From: Acidobacteriota bacterium
GTDB lineage: Bacteria; Acidobacteriota; Terriglobia; Bryobacterales; Bryobacteraceae
Assembly (NCBI GenBank): GCA_016201205.1
Contig: JACQDF010000158.1
Coordinates: forward strand, 1-64,000
Direction: 5' to 3'
DNA: 64,000 nt
Part shown: positions 18,380 through 28,910 of the stretch, piece after piece
How the letters are laid out: each line of letters starts with the position of its first letter
Numbering within the stretch: position 1 is the first letter of the stretch
Notes under the pieces: model-generated
Told to the model about the DNA's origin: nothing
The model's input: the letters and a program-made list of their open reading frames with translations, nothing else
The model's database searches: none
Position numbers and translations under genes: made by a program

Positions 18380-19671
18380 CAGCCCTTCCCCCTGCTGATC
18401 CGGCGGAGCAAATCTTTGGCGAACGCGGCCTGGAGGCGGGCCAGTTGGGCTACCGTGGAGCCGTCAGCGCGGCGGCGATCCTCCTCCATCACCAGCTTTT
18501 CCATCTCGTCGAGATCCGAGGAGAGCTGTCTCAGCTCGTCCTCGGTCGCCGTGCCGCGGTTCACCTTTTTTCGCAGCGCGTCGATGCGGTCCTCGATGGC
18601 GGCGTATTGGGTGGAGTAGCGCGACGAGAGGCCGAAAAGGTCCTCCCCAAAGAGCACGGACCCGACCTCCGCCCCCTGCCATTTCCTCATCGCCGCAGGC
18701 CCGAGCTTATGAGCCGTGACCGCGCCCTCCTTTTCCCGAAGGATCACCACCATCCGCGAGTCGTCAATCGCTCCTTGCACAACCATCGGGGAATGCGTGG
18801 TCAGAAGAAATTGCGTGTTGGGGAAGAGGCGCTTGAGCTGGCTGACAACGGTGCGTTGCCAGCGGGGATGCAGATGCAGATCCACTTCGTCGATGGCGAC
18901 GAACGCTTCTCCTTCGAGCGGATCAGCCAGCGATGGGAACAGATAAGCATAACGGAGCAGCAGATCGAAAATCACCACGAGCAACGCCTGATAACCGTCC
19001 GAAAGCTCGCGGAATTCGAGTGGCAGGCCGTTGCGCACCACTCTGGGGACGTAGCCGAACTTGCCTTCCTCCATCTGGATTCCGGAGAGCCCGCTTCCCA
19101 GCTCCGGCAAAGAACTGTTCAGACGGTTCCAGATGCGCTCGAGGCGTTGCTCGGACTTGCGGCCGAAATCGAGTGCGACCAGGTAGCGAGCCAGGTCGCG
19201 CAGCAGGTTGTTATCCGGGCGGTCGAGCGTAATGGTGCGTCGCGTGCCTGCGTAATGCGCCAGGTCGCTCAGGATGACGCTGGGCTGCGGCACGGCCCGA
19301 GCGCTTTCCGGCTCATCGGGCGAAAACACGCGGCGATAGCGGCCATAAGCAAACAGATAGCGTCTTTCGGGAAGAGTCCGGCGTTTCAAGGGACGCAGGC
19401 TCCAGCGCGCCGAGGGACGGGATGAGCCTCGTTCAGAGAGCGAGATCTCGCCGGAACTTGCGCCGCGGCGCAGAGGAAACTCGGTGAGACCTTCATCTGT
19501 TCCGTAGGTGAGCGAAGAGACGGCTTCCACCAGCGTGGTCTTGCCCGAGCCGTTGTTGCCGATCACAACGGTGACATGAGGGTCAAGCGGGACGACAGTG
19601 TCCTTAAAACATCGGACATTTTTGAGGTGAAGCCGCTCAAATGGACTGGATTTCAATGTGGAAAGCGCCAT
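18379..19671 (-). CDS. AAA/ABC-type ATPase, PtuA/OLD-like
   Basis: VTVVIGNNGSGKTTLVEAVS, FRELSDGYQALL signature, EGEAFVAIDEVDLHLHPRWQ Walker B, FLLTTHSPMV; stop/start overlap with HNH gene. Confidence 0.87.
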   Translation of the reverse strand: MALSTLKSSPFERLHLKNVRCFKDTVVPLDPHVTVVIGNNGSGKTTLVEAVSSLTYGTDEGLTEFPLRRGASSGEISLSERGSSRPSARWSLRPLKRRTLPERRYLFAYGRYRRVFSPDEPESARAVPQPSVILSDLAHYAGTRRTITLDRPDNNLLRDLARYLVALDFGRKSEQRLERIWNRLNSSLPELGSGLSGIQMEEGKFGYVPRVVRNGLPLEFRELSDGYQALLVVIFDLLLRYAYLFPSLADPLEGEAFVAIDEVDLHLHPRWQRTVVSQLKRLFPNTQFLLTTHSPMVVQGAIDDSRMVVILREKEGAVTAHKLGPAAMRKWQGAEVGSVLFGEDLFGLSSRYSTQYAAIEDRIDALRKKVNRGTATEDELRQLSSDLDEMEKLVMEEDRRRADGSTVAQLARLQAAFAKDLLRRISRGKG

Positions 19672-19755
19672 CAGCCCAAAATGATATCAATCCCGATCGA
19701 GCGTCGGGCGGCAGCCCGGAGACGCACGCCGGTTCAACCGTATAATCTGATAGGC

Positions 19756-20625
19756 ATGCATCTGTACTGCCTCGCCCTTCTTCCGCTGGCCTTTCCTCTC
19801 GCCGCTCGCGAGCCGCTTGCCCAGCGCATCGCTCACACCGAGCCTTCGAAATACCGCCCCGTCAAGAACGTCCACGCCGGCGCGGGCGAGCTCCACTATA
19901 TGGGCCTGTTCGACGCCCAGACCCTCAGCACCAACCTCATCTTTCTCCACCGCGGCGTCCTGCCGCCCGGAGGCGGCATCGGACATCACTTCCACAACCA
20001 CATGGAGGAGATGTTTGTCATCTTTGACAACGAAGCTCAGTTCACCATCGACGGCCGCACCTCGCTCGTCAAAGGCCCTGCCGCCGCGCCCTGCCGCATG
20101 GGCCACTCGCACGCCATTTACAATCCCACGAACCAGCCCACCGAGTGGATGAATATTGCGGTTGGCAGCATCAAGGGAAAGTACGACGCCACCGACCTCG
20201 GCGACGACCGCGTGGGCGTTGCCCTGGATCCCAAGCCGGTGTTCATCGCCATGCGTCTGGATAAATCGCTGCTCCGCCCGGTCGAGCGGATGCTCGGCGG
20301 CCACGGCTCCGTCCGCTACCGCCGCGCGCTGCCGGCCGAAGTTTTCTATACCAACTGGTCCTACGTGGATCACCTCGTGATCCCACCTGGCGCTTCCCTG
20401 GGCCGCCACCGCCATGAGGGAGTCGAGGAGTTCTTTTACGTGATCTCAGGGGAGGCGACAGCCCGCGTCGGAGACGAATCGGCGCCCGTCCGCAAAGGCG
20501 ACGCGGTCCCTGTTCTGCTGAATGAAGCGCATTCGTTCGAAAACCGCTCGAACGCCGATGCCGAGTTCCTGATCGTCGGCGTCGCCCGCGCCAAGTGGGC
20601 GCTCGATACGGTGGAAGTGAAGTGA
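19756..20625 (+). CDS. Secreted bicupin protein
   Basis: Two cupin motifs (GGGIGHHFHNHMEEMFVIFDNEAQFTIDG; GASLGRHRHEGVEEFFYVISGEATARVGD) and a signal peptide. Confidence 0.88.
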   Translation: MHLYCLALLPLAFPLAAREPLAQRIAHTEPSKYRPVKNVHAGAGELHYMGLFDAQTLSTNLIFLHRGVLPPGGGIGHHFHNHMEEMFVIFDNEAQFTIDGRTSLVKGPAAAPCRMGHSHAIYNPTNQPTEWMNIAVGSIKGKYDATDLGDDRVGVALDPKPVFIAMRLDKSLLRPVERMLGGHGSVRYRRALPAEVFYTNWSYVDHLVIPPGASLGRHRHEGVEEFFYVISGEATARVGDESAPVRKGDAVPVLLNEAHSFENRSNADAEFLIVGVARAKWALDTVEVK

Positions 20626-20778
20626 CCGTTCAGACGATTCCTTCCACTCGCCACCCCTCATACCTCCCGGAGCTACAGCGGGCCTACAGCGATCGCCCAA
20701 TTTACGCCGTGGGGCTTCAGTGCTAGAACCAAAGTAGCGGAGTCCGGGTTCGTCGCCATTTCTTCGAGGGATACGTGC

Positions 20779-21468
20779 GTGAATTGCCGTCATTGTCAAC
20801 GAAAGCTCAACCTGCTGGATCGCTGGCGCTCGGAATACTTTTGCTCTCCAGCCTGTAAACGGGCGTACCAGGAAGAAGACACCCGGCTCACCCGCGAGCT
20901 CATCGAGGAAATGAATCGCCAGCGGCAGTCGCCATCCTCATTCGAAATGCCGCGGCCGCAGGACTTGCTGGCGCTGTCCGAGCCCGGGATCCACGACCGG
21001 CCCGGCAGCCGGCAGTGGTTCGACAGCGCTCTCGAGGCCGGACGGGCGGCTCCTGTGCCGCCGCAGTACAGCCCTGGCGAACATCCGCCGCGCCTCGAAT
21101 GGGCCGGCTTACATCTGCTTGCCATAAGTACCCCGAACACTGCCGTTTTCGCTCGAATCGACGCCGCGACTGAAGTTTTCCGCACACCACCGTTCCTTCC
21201 GGGGACATGGACGCCCGCGCTGTCCTCGCGATCCAGTCTGCCGGGCAGCTCCCTTCTGCCAGCGTTGCCCCTGTATCCTTGCAGCCTGGATGGTCACCGG
21301 CCGGTGGCAGGGCTCACGCCGTTCCTTCAGCGCCTCGCGACGCTGCTCCCGCAGCTTCGCTCTCGGAATCTCGCGCGCCGGAGGAATCACATTCGCCTCC
21401 GCGTCCGCGCCCTCGACGCTCCCACCTTCTGCTTGCCTCCCCCGGCGGGACGCCATATCGGACAATGA
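20779..21468 (+). CDS. Hypothetical protein with N-terminal zinc-ribbon-like Cys motif
   Basis: MNCRHCQRKLNLLDRWRSEYFCSPACKRAYQEE; GTG start; ATGA overlap with TPR gene. Confidence 0.6.
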   Translation: MNCRHCQRKLNLLDRWRSEYFCSPACKRAYQEEDTRLTRELIEEMNRQRQSPSSFEMPRPQDLLALSEPGIHDRPGSRQWFDSALEAGRAAPVPPQYSPGEHPPRLEWAGLHLLAISTPNTAVFARIDAATEVFRTPPFLPGTWTPALSSRSSLPGSSLLPALPLYPCSLDGHRPVAGLTPFLQRLATLLPQLRSRNLARRRNHIRLRVRALDAPTFCLPPPAGRHIGQ

Positions 21469-22778
21469 ACACCGCGCGCGTCATCCAACTGCCTTGCCGC
21501 AACTCGTCCGGAATTCCCGCACCCGTTCTGCCCGATCTCCCCGAGAGTCTGGAAACCCGCGGCGCTTTTCTCTGGGATCGCGCCGATGTGGAAGCGGCAG
21601 CCCGGATCTGGCAAGAAATCCTCGGCCGCGATCCTTCCCGGTCGGATATCCGCCTGCGGCTTGCCCGCGCTGTGCTGCTCACCGGCGCCTGGGATGAGGC
21701 CGCCGATGAGCTCACGATCTGCCTTCCCCTTTATCCGGATCAACCCGACCTGCTGGTTCATCTGGCAATCTGCTGCCTTCACAGGAACCAGAACCCGCAG
21801 GCGCTCGGGCTCCTCGATCAGGCGCTTCGTCTCGATCCGCAGCACCGCCTGGCCCACGCGGCGCTCGGCGCCACGCGCTCTTCCCATCCGGAGATTGCCG
21901 CGGATTCATCGCGGATGGAATGGCAGATGCCCTCACCCGCGCCCCCCAGTCTGGAAAGCGCTTCGCTTTTCGAGGAAGCCATCGCCGCCCTCGAGCAAGG
22001 CCGCCCCAGCGAAGCCCGCACGCTTCTTTCCGACCTCCTGCTGCTCGATCCCGATCACGCGCCGGCGCTTTTCGAGCTGGCCCAGATCGAGGAGGCCGAA
22101 AATCGCCTGCCTTGGGCGCGCCGTTACTACGAGGCAGCCATTCGCGCCTGGCCCCAGGCTTGGGAACCGCACTACAATCTGGCGCGGCTGCTCTTCTCGG
22201 AGGGTCAGGACGAGGAAGCGCGCTTGCAGCTCGAGCGAGCAGTGCTGCTCGAGCCGGAGTCCGCCGGCGCCGCCTGGCTGCTCGCCCAAACCTGCGAGCG
22301 TCTCGGGGACGACGCCGAGGCCCGCTTTTTTTACAGTCGCGCTGAGGCGCTCGACTCTCGGAATCCGGAGGTTTGCTGTGCCCTCGCCCGCCTTGCCTTA
22401 CTGCGGGGTCAGACGGACGAAGCAGAGTCCTGGCTGGACAAAGCCTGCGCTCTGGACCGCTCGCGCTACGACGTGCTGTATCACCTCGGGCTTTGCCGCT
22501 GGCGCCAAGGCGACAGCAGCACGGCGACTGCGCTCTGGCGCTCCGCCGTCCACGAACATCCCGGTCGGCCCGAAGCCGCTCAGGCGCTGGCCGCCTGTGC
22601 CCTCGCCGGCGGCCACCTCGAAGAGTGCGTTGCCTTGCTCGATGCCCATCCCACCGCTGAGCTTCACTGGCAGGCAGCCGAAGCCTTCTCCGCCCGCGGG
22701 GACAGCCCCCGCGCCCTCCGGCATTACCGGCGGGCGCTGGCCCTAAAGCCTTCTCTGGCAGCCTGGTATTTCGCCTGA
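21465..22778 (+). CDS. TPR repeat protein
   Basis: Repeated TPR-like units (PHYNLARLLFSEGQDEEARLQLERAVLLEP; YDVLYHLGLCRWRQGDSSTATALWRSAV). Confidence 0.85.
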   Translation: MNTARVIQLPCRNSSGIPAPVLPDLPESLETRGAFLWDRADVEAAARIWQEILGRDPSRSDIRLRLARAVLLTGAWDEAADELTICLPLYPDQPDLLVHLAICCLHRNQNPQALGLLDQALRLDPQHRLAHAALGATRSSHPEIAADSSRMEWQMPSPAPPSLESASLFEEAIAALEQGRPSEARTLLSDLLLLDPDHAPALFELAQIEEAENRLPWARRYYEAAIRAWPQAWEPHYNLARLLFSEGQDEEARLQLERAVLLEPESAGAAWLLAQTCERLGDDAEARFFYSRAEALDSRNPEVCCALARLALLRGQTDEAESWLDKACALDRSRYDVLYHLGLCRWRQGDSSTATALWRSAVHEHPGRPEAAQALAACALAGGHLEECVALLDAHPTAELHWQAAEAFSARGDSPRALRHYRRALALKPSLAAWYFA

Positions 22779-22786
22779 TTAGGCCT

Positions 22787-22819
22787 GTCACGAAATAAGC
22801 GTGCCAACCGCTCCCTAAC
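22787..22819. repeat. REP-like dispersed repeat (partial), related to 37231-37263 on the other strand
   Basis: GTCACGAAATAAGCGTGCCAACCGCTCCCTAAC matches the reverse complement of 37231-37263 at 30/33 positions. Confidence 0.75.
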
Positions 22820-22866
22820 CCGGCGTAGCCGGAACCAAAGAGGACCGGATTCAGCGAAACTGAATC

Positions 22867-24466
22867 ATGGCGCAAATCACGGAGCGGTACGCGGATAAGA
22901 TCGCTGGAGTGTTGGGTTGCTTCGACCGGTTGATCGTCACAGGGACGTTGCCGAACGGAGCGGTACGCGGATAAGATCGCTGGAGTGTTGGGTTGCTTCG
23001 ACCGGTTGATCGTCACAGGGACGTTGCCGACGTTGTGCTACGCCGATGGCATGACGAAGTACCTGTCGGCACGGGGCATCCGGATCTTTGATTTTGTCGG
23101 CTTCGCCAAGCCGCTCACCGAAGCGATCAAGGCCAATGCCGAAGCGCTGGCCGCAGCGGCTGGCTTGCGCATCGACTACATCCGCAAGAAGAACTTCCGG
23201 AAGGAAGACAAGATCAAGGCGGTTCTGAAGGAACGCGGCGAGAAGCCGGGATTGGTGTGGGTGTTCTCAGCGCTGGAGCCGTGTACTACCTATCAGCCTT
23301 GGCACGACAAGACCACCGGGAGGACGTTCCTACGCTACGACGATGGCAAGTGCCTGCACTACTACTTCTACTTCCTGGATGAAGAACTGGGGCTGTGCTA
23401 CGTGCGAGTACCGACGTGGTGTCCCTTCCGGCTGCAGTTCTACTGCAATGGACACAACTGGCTGGCGCGGCAACTGGAGCGGCGCAAAATCGCCTACCAG
23501 ATGCTGGACAACGCCTTTGTGGAGATCGGGGATTGGGCCCGGGCACAGCACATTGCCGATGACTGGAAGCCCGAGCGGTTGCACCACAGACTGGATGAGT
23601 TTGCGCGACGCTACTGTCCGATTTTCCCCCGGATTGAGGCGTCCTATCACTGGAGTCTGGACACAACCGAGTACGCTACCGACATCGTGTTCGATCGCCA
23701 AGCAGATTTGCAGGGACTGTATGGGGAGCTGATCCGCACGGCGATTCACACCGTCAAACCCGATGATATCGCCACCTTTCTGGGCAAGAAGCTGAACGGC
23801 AACTACCAGGACGAAATGGGCAACCGCTACAACGTGCGCCTCGAAGGCACGCGTGTCCGCCACTCGATGGGCATGGCATCGATCAAAATGTACGACAAGT
23901 TCGGCCGCATCCTTCGCATCGAGACCACGGCGAAGGATGTCTCCTTTTTCAAGCACTACCGCGAGGTAGAACAACGCAACGGCGAATCGGTGATGAAGTT
24001 CGCGCCGATGAAGAAAACCATCTACAGCCTGGGTGCACTACGGGAACTGTTGAGTGCGGCCAACCGCCGCTACCTGGAGTTCCTTTCGGCCATCGACGAT
24101 CCCAGCAACGGCATCGACAAGCTCCACAAAATCACGCGGACCGTTCACGAGGAGGCACGGTCGTATCGTGGCTTCAACTTTTTCGACACGGATGACGAAG
24201 CTCTTTTTGTGGCTCTTGCCCGCGGAGAGTTCACCATTAGCGGGGTGCAAAACAAAGCGCTACGCGCTCGCTTCCCCCAATACAACAGCGGCCAAATGTC
24301 CAGGATCCTACGCCGGCTTCGCACGCACGGGCTCATCAAAAAAGCCAGTCACTGCTACAAGTACTACCTGACAGTGCTTGGAAAACAGGTCGTCGCGCTG
24401 GGCCTCAAACTCAAGGAACTGGTAATCATTCCAGACCTTGCCGCGGCCGCTGTGCCCTCTTGTTGA
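22867..24466 (+). pseudogene. Uncharacterised about 508-aa protein of suspected mobile origin, frameshifted by 76-bp duplication; remaining ORF 22985-24466
   Basis: From ATG 22867: MAQITERYADKIAGVLGCFDRLIVTGTLP then frameshift to stop at 22972-22974; downstream ORF restarts as (V)LGCFDRLIVTGTLPTLCYADGMTKY. Removing 76 bp restores a 508-codon frame. C-terminal winged-helix-like region. Confidence 0.7.
22879..23030 (+). repeat. Perfect tandem direct duplication, 2 x 76 bp
   Basis: 22879-22954 and 22955-23030 are identical when read letter by letter. Confidence 0.97.
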
Positions 24467-24477
24467 TTCAACATTCT

Positions 24478-26771
24478 GCCAATTTCGGCAAGAACCTAAC
24501 TACGTAGGTACTAACGTGACCGCCCCCCCGCAACTGGCGGCCTACAACTGGGCCCTGAGCAAGACCTACACGGTAGACCAGCGGCAGGTAGGGGTGCGGA
24601 TCGACCACGTGTTGAGCGACCGCCAGCGCCTGTTCGGACGATTCGGGTTCCTCGACCGCATTCAGGAGGCCGAGGATCTGTTCTACGGCGCCACTTCCTA
24701 CCCGGTGAGCGGCGGAAGCGATCTGGGACGCCTCTTCCGGCGGCGCATCAACGTGAGTCTCGACGATACGATCGTTCTGTCTCCGTCCTTGGTGGGATCG
24801 GTTCGCCTCGGTGTGCTGAGCTATGTCAGCGACTCTCGCGGCGGGGCCGCCGGCGCCGATCCGGGCGACCTGCAACTGCCCGATGTGATTGTCCGCAACC
24901 AGGCTTTCCGCGGATGGTCCAACTTCGACCTCGGTGAAAACCTGCCGGTCATCGGCGCCAGCCAGTCCTTTTCGCGTGAGATGGTCTATTCACTGCTGTC
25001 GACCTGGACCAAGCTCACCGGCCGCCACGCCACCAAGTTCGGAGTGGACTACCGGCTGGCGCGCAACAGCAACGTTTCTCCCGGCGGCAACGCCACCGGT
25101 TCGTTTTCGGCCGGACCGGCGTTCACCCAATCGGATCCGTTCAATCGCAACGCCGCCAACACGTCCGGGTCCGGAATGGCCTCGGCTCTGCTTGGCTTGG
25201 CCGACTCGGGCAGCTTCGGCTTTAACAGCCCCACCTCGATTCAGAACCACTACTACGGTCTGTTCGTGCAGAACGACTGGAAACTCACCAACAGGCTGAC
25301 CATCAACGCCGGACTGCGATACGAGCTCGAGATGCCGTACACGGAGCGCTACAACCGCAACAGCTACCGCTTCGATGAGAATGCGCGGCTTCCGGTGGCG
25401 GTCCCCGGGCTGGACCTTCGGGGTGGCATCCTGTTTGCCGGAGTCGATGGGAACGCGCGGGCGATCAGTCCCGACAGGAACAATTTCGGTCCACGGATCG
25501 GATTCGCCTACAGCCCGTTCTCCAAGACGGTGATTCGCGGCGGCTATGGGGCTTTCTATTCGACCATTTCGCTGAACACCGGTTTCTTCGGCACGCTCAA
25601 CGTGTTCAACGCGCAGACGCCATTCGTCGGCACCATCGATGGCGGAGCCACGGCGTTCACGACGCTGGCCAATCCTTACCCGGCCGGTTTGCAGCAGCCG
25701 GTCGGCAGTTCCGTCGGGCTGAGGGCGCAGTTGGGCGACGCGCTGAGCTTTTTCGACGACCGGCGGGTCAATCCATACAACCAGCAATGGCAATTCGGCG
25801 TCCAGCGGGAGCTGCCCGCGCGGATCGTGTTCGAGATCGCCTACATGGGCATGCACAGCCTCAAGCAGGTCGAGAGCTTTAACCTGAACGAGAAGCCTGA
25901 CACGTATCTTGCGCTCGGGCGCGCGGAAAACAACCCGGTGCCGAATCCGTTCCGGAACGTCTTTCCGGCCACCTCGACACTGGGCGGAGGGAGCACCATC
26001 ACGCAGAACCGCCTGTGGGTGCGCTTCCCGCAGTTCACGTCGCTGACGCTGCAAGGCGCCAACACCGGGCGGGCGCTGTACCACTCGATGCAGATGAAGG
26101 CGGACAAGCGGCTCAGCAAGGGGCTCAACGTATTGCTGGCCTACACGTTTTCGCGGCTGATGGACAACAACACCACCAGCGTGATCAACGTCCGGCGCTA
26201 CCGTTCGGTGTCGGGGTTCGATCAGAAGCGCGTCATGCGGCTGGCGTTCACGTATGCGCTCCCGTGGCGGTTTCAGGGGCGCGGGATGAGCGCGGTCTGG
26301 CGGCAGGCGTTCGGAGGGTGGGCCATGAGCGGATTCGGAACACTGGCGAGCGGAACTCCGCTCTCGGTCTCCCAAGCCAACGGGCGTCCGCTCCGCGTCG
26401 AGAATCCACGGCTGGAGGGGCCGATCAGCTCCCGGCTGGGCGATCGCGTCCAAGCCGGCCGGGTGGTGAATCCCTTCTTCAACATCAATGCATTTCGGCC
26501 GCTGGCCGACCAATACACGATCACGCCGGAGCCGCCGAGTCTGGACGAATTACGGGCGCCCGGCGCCCGGTCTCTCAACCTCGCTTTGTTCAAGGCTTTC
26601 CCCATCCGCGAGCGGCTGAAGCTCGAGGTGCGGATGGAAGCCACGGGCGCCACCAATACGCCGAATTTCTCCGCTCCTGGGACGAACATGAACCAGACGG
26701 CCACCTTCGGAGTCATCAGCTCGGCCGGCGGCAGCCGCGCGATGCAGGGTTCGGCGCGGCTTGTGTTTTGA
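24478..26771 (+). pseudogene. 5'-truncated TonB-dependent (Oar-like) receptor
   Basis: Beta-barrel region with LTINAGLRYE, NFGPRIGFAYSPFSKTVIRGGYGAFY, C-terminal ...GSARLVF; lacks signal peptide, regulatory and plug domains seen in the intact receptor at 40479-43697. Confidence 0.8.
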
Positions 26772-26830
26772 GCTTCAGTCGGATGAAGGGAACCTATCGA
26801 AGCAACCTGCAGTGGTTAGGATGAACGGAT

Positions 26831-28878
26831 ATGGCTCTGCCGGGGGAACTCCGTCGCGTCTTGAGAGCGTCACCGGGGGTCTCGGCCACGGCGGTGCTTT
26901 CCATCGCCCTCGGAATCGGGGCGGCGACGTCGGTCTTCAGCGTGGTTTATGGCGGCCCTGGTGGGGCGGACATTCACAATAAAGGACGCCGGGGCCGATG
27001 TATGTGTGCTCGGCTACCGCTTCTGGCAGCGGCAGTTCAGCGGACATCCGGATGTTGTCGGCCAGACGATGCTGTTGAACGGCAAGGCGCGCACGGTGCT
27101 CGGGGTGATGCCGCCACGATTCATGTGGCGCGGCGCCGATGTTTATCTGCCGCTCGAGTTTCGGCACGGCCGGCGAGAGGAGGGTGTCTGGTTCGTGCAT
27201 GTCCTGGGAAGGCTGAAACAGGGTGTGACGGACGACCAGGCGGAGGCGGATCTGAAGCCGGTTAATACAAGAACTACGCCGGCGCGAACCGGGGCAGTTC
27301 CCCGAAAAATTCCGCGTGGGGCTGCTGTCGTTTGCCGAGACGTTCCCAAGCGGGATTCGCGACACGCTGTGGCTGATGCTGGCGGCGGTCGGGCTGCTGC
27401 TGTTGATCGCCTGCTCGAACGTGTCCAGCCTGCTGCTGGCGGAGGGCATCGCCAGGGAACGCGAGATGGCGATGCGAGCGGCCCTCGGGGCCGGCCGGGG
27501 CCGTCTGCTGCGGCAACTCTTGAGCGAAAGCGGCGTTCTGGCTCTGGCCGGCGGCGCACTTGGCGTACTGCTGGCGTATGTGGGGACCAAAGCGATCATC
27601 TTCGGCCTCGCTCCGGCATGGCATGGATCGAGGACGAATCTGGCGGCGGCGTTCCAGGAGACCGGCCGGGGCTCGAGCGCCGGCCGCCGCCATTCCCTGG
27701 CTCGCGCGGCTCTGGTCGTGACGCAGGTTGCCCTCTCGGTGGTTCTTCTGGCGAGCGCTGGAGTGATGGTGCGAACGATGCTGGCGGTCCGGAGCGTGGA
27801 TCTTGGAGTGAAACCCGGACCATTGCTGACGCTCCGCATCCCCTTCGCCGAAGCGCGTTATCCGGATTCCAGGCGGCGAGCCGAGTTTATCGAGAGCCTG
27901 CTGGAAAGACTCGCCGGGACGCCGGGTGTCGCGGCGGCGGCTGTCAATACGTGGTTCCACCCGTTCGGCAATTTCGCCGCGCCAGTCGAGATCGCGGGCC
28001 AGGCGCAGCAGGACTCCCGGCGCGTTACGATTCATTCGGTCAGCCCTGCGTATCTTTCCGTCCACGGCATTCCTTTGCGCCGGGGCCGGTTTTTCGACGA
28101 AGCCGACATGAAAACCCGCCGCATGGTCGCCGTGGTGAGCGAGCGGTTCGTGAAAAGATACTTCGCGGAACGAGAAACCCTGGGGGCTGTGGTTCGCGTT
28201 CCCCGGCTCCGGCAGCCTCCCATCCGGATGGCGAGTGATCAGCTCGAGATCGTGGGCGTGGTGGGCGATACGTTCGGCGGAAGCTTTCGCGAGGAGATCC
28301 CCGAGATCTATCTGCCGCACACGCTCGCCGGTCTGGCGGACTGTCTGATCGTGCGGGCGATTGCGGACTCGCCGATGTCCATTCTGACGGCGGTTCGCGC
28401 ACAGGTGCTTGCGATCGACAAGGATCAGCCCGTCTCCGACGTGAAGACGCTGGATCGAAGACTCACCGAGAGTTTCTTCTCGTCGCGGCAGTTCAACGCC
28501 GTGCTGTTTGGAGTGTTCGCCGCGCTGGGGCTGCTGCTGGCCGTGGTGGGAGTCTATGGCGTGCTGGCGAACGCGGTCACGCGCCGCGCCAGGGAGATTG
28601 GCGTGCGAATGGCAATGGGAGCGTCGCTGGGAGACATTCGCTCTCTGGTGGCAGGCCAGGCAGCCAGGCTGCTTTCCATTGGAATCGCGATTGGCCTGGC
28701 CGCCACGGTGCTGACCTCGCGCTTGCTGGAGGATCTGATCTGGGGCGTGAGGCCGTTCGATCCTGTTTCCATAGGCGCAGTCGCTCTATTGCTTGGGCTT
28801 GCTGGTTTGGCCGCCGCGTGGCTGCCTGCGCGACGCGCGGCGCGGGTCGATCCCATGACCATCCTGCGCTATGAGTGA
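26831..28878 (+). pseudogene. ADOP-type (MacB-like) ABC permease pseudogene
   Basis: Segments in three frames: SATAVLSIALGIGAATSVFSVVYG (26831-), DVCVLGYRFWQRQFSGHPDVVGQTMLLNGKARTVLGVMPP (26949-), ELRRREPGQFPEKFRVGLLSFAETF...LACSNVSSLLLA...VDPMTILRYE (about 27270-28878). Confidence 0.88.
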
Positions 28879-28910
28879 GTCCGAGGCGGGGGGAAGGTTG
28901 CCAGTTCAGG

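Noticed and set aside
17627-19671. PtuAB-like pair as part of a retron (Ec78-type)
   Set aside because: No reverse transcriptase ORF or msr-msd-like region was seen on either side; the simple two-gene Septu-like reading is preferred.
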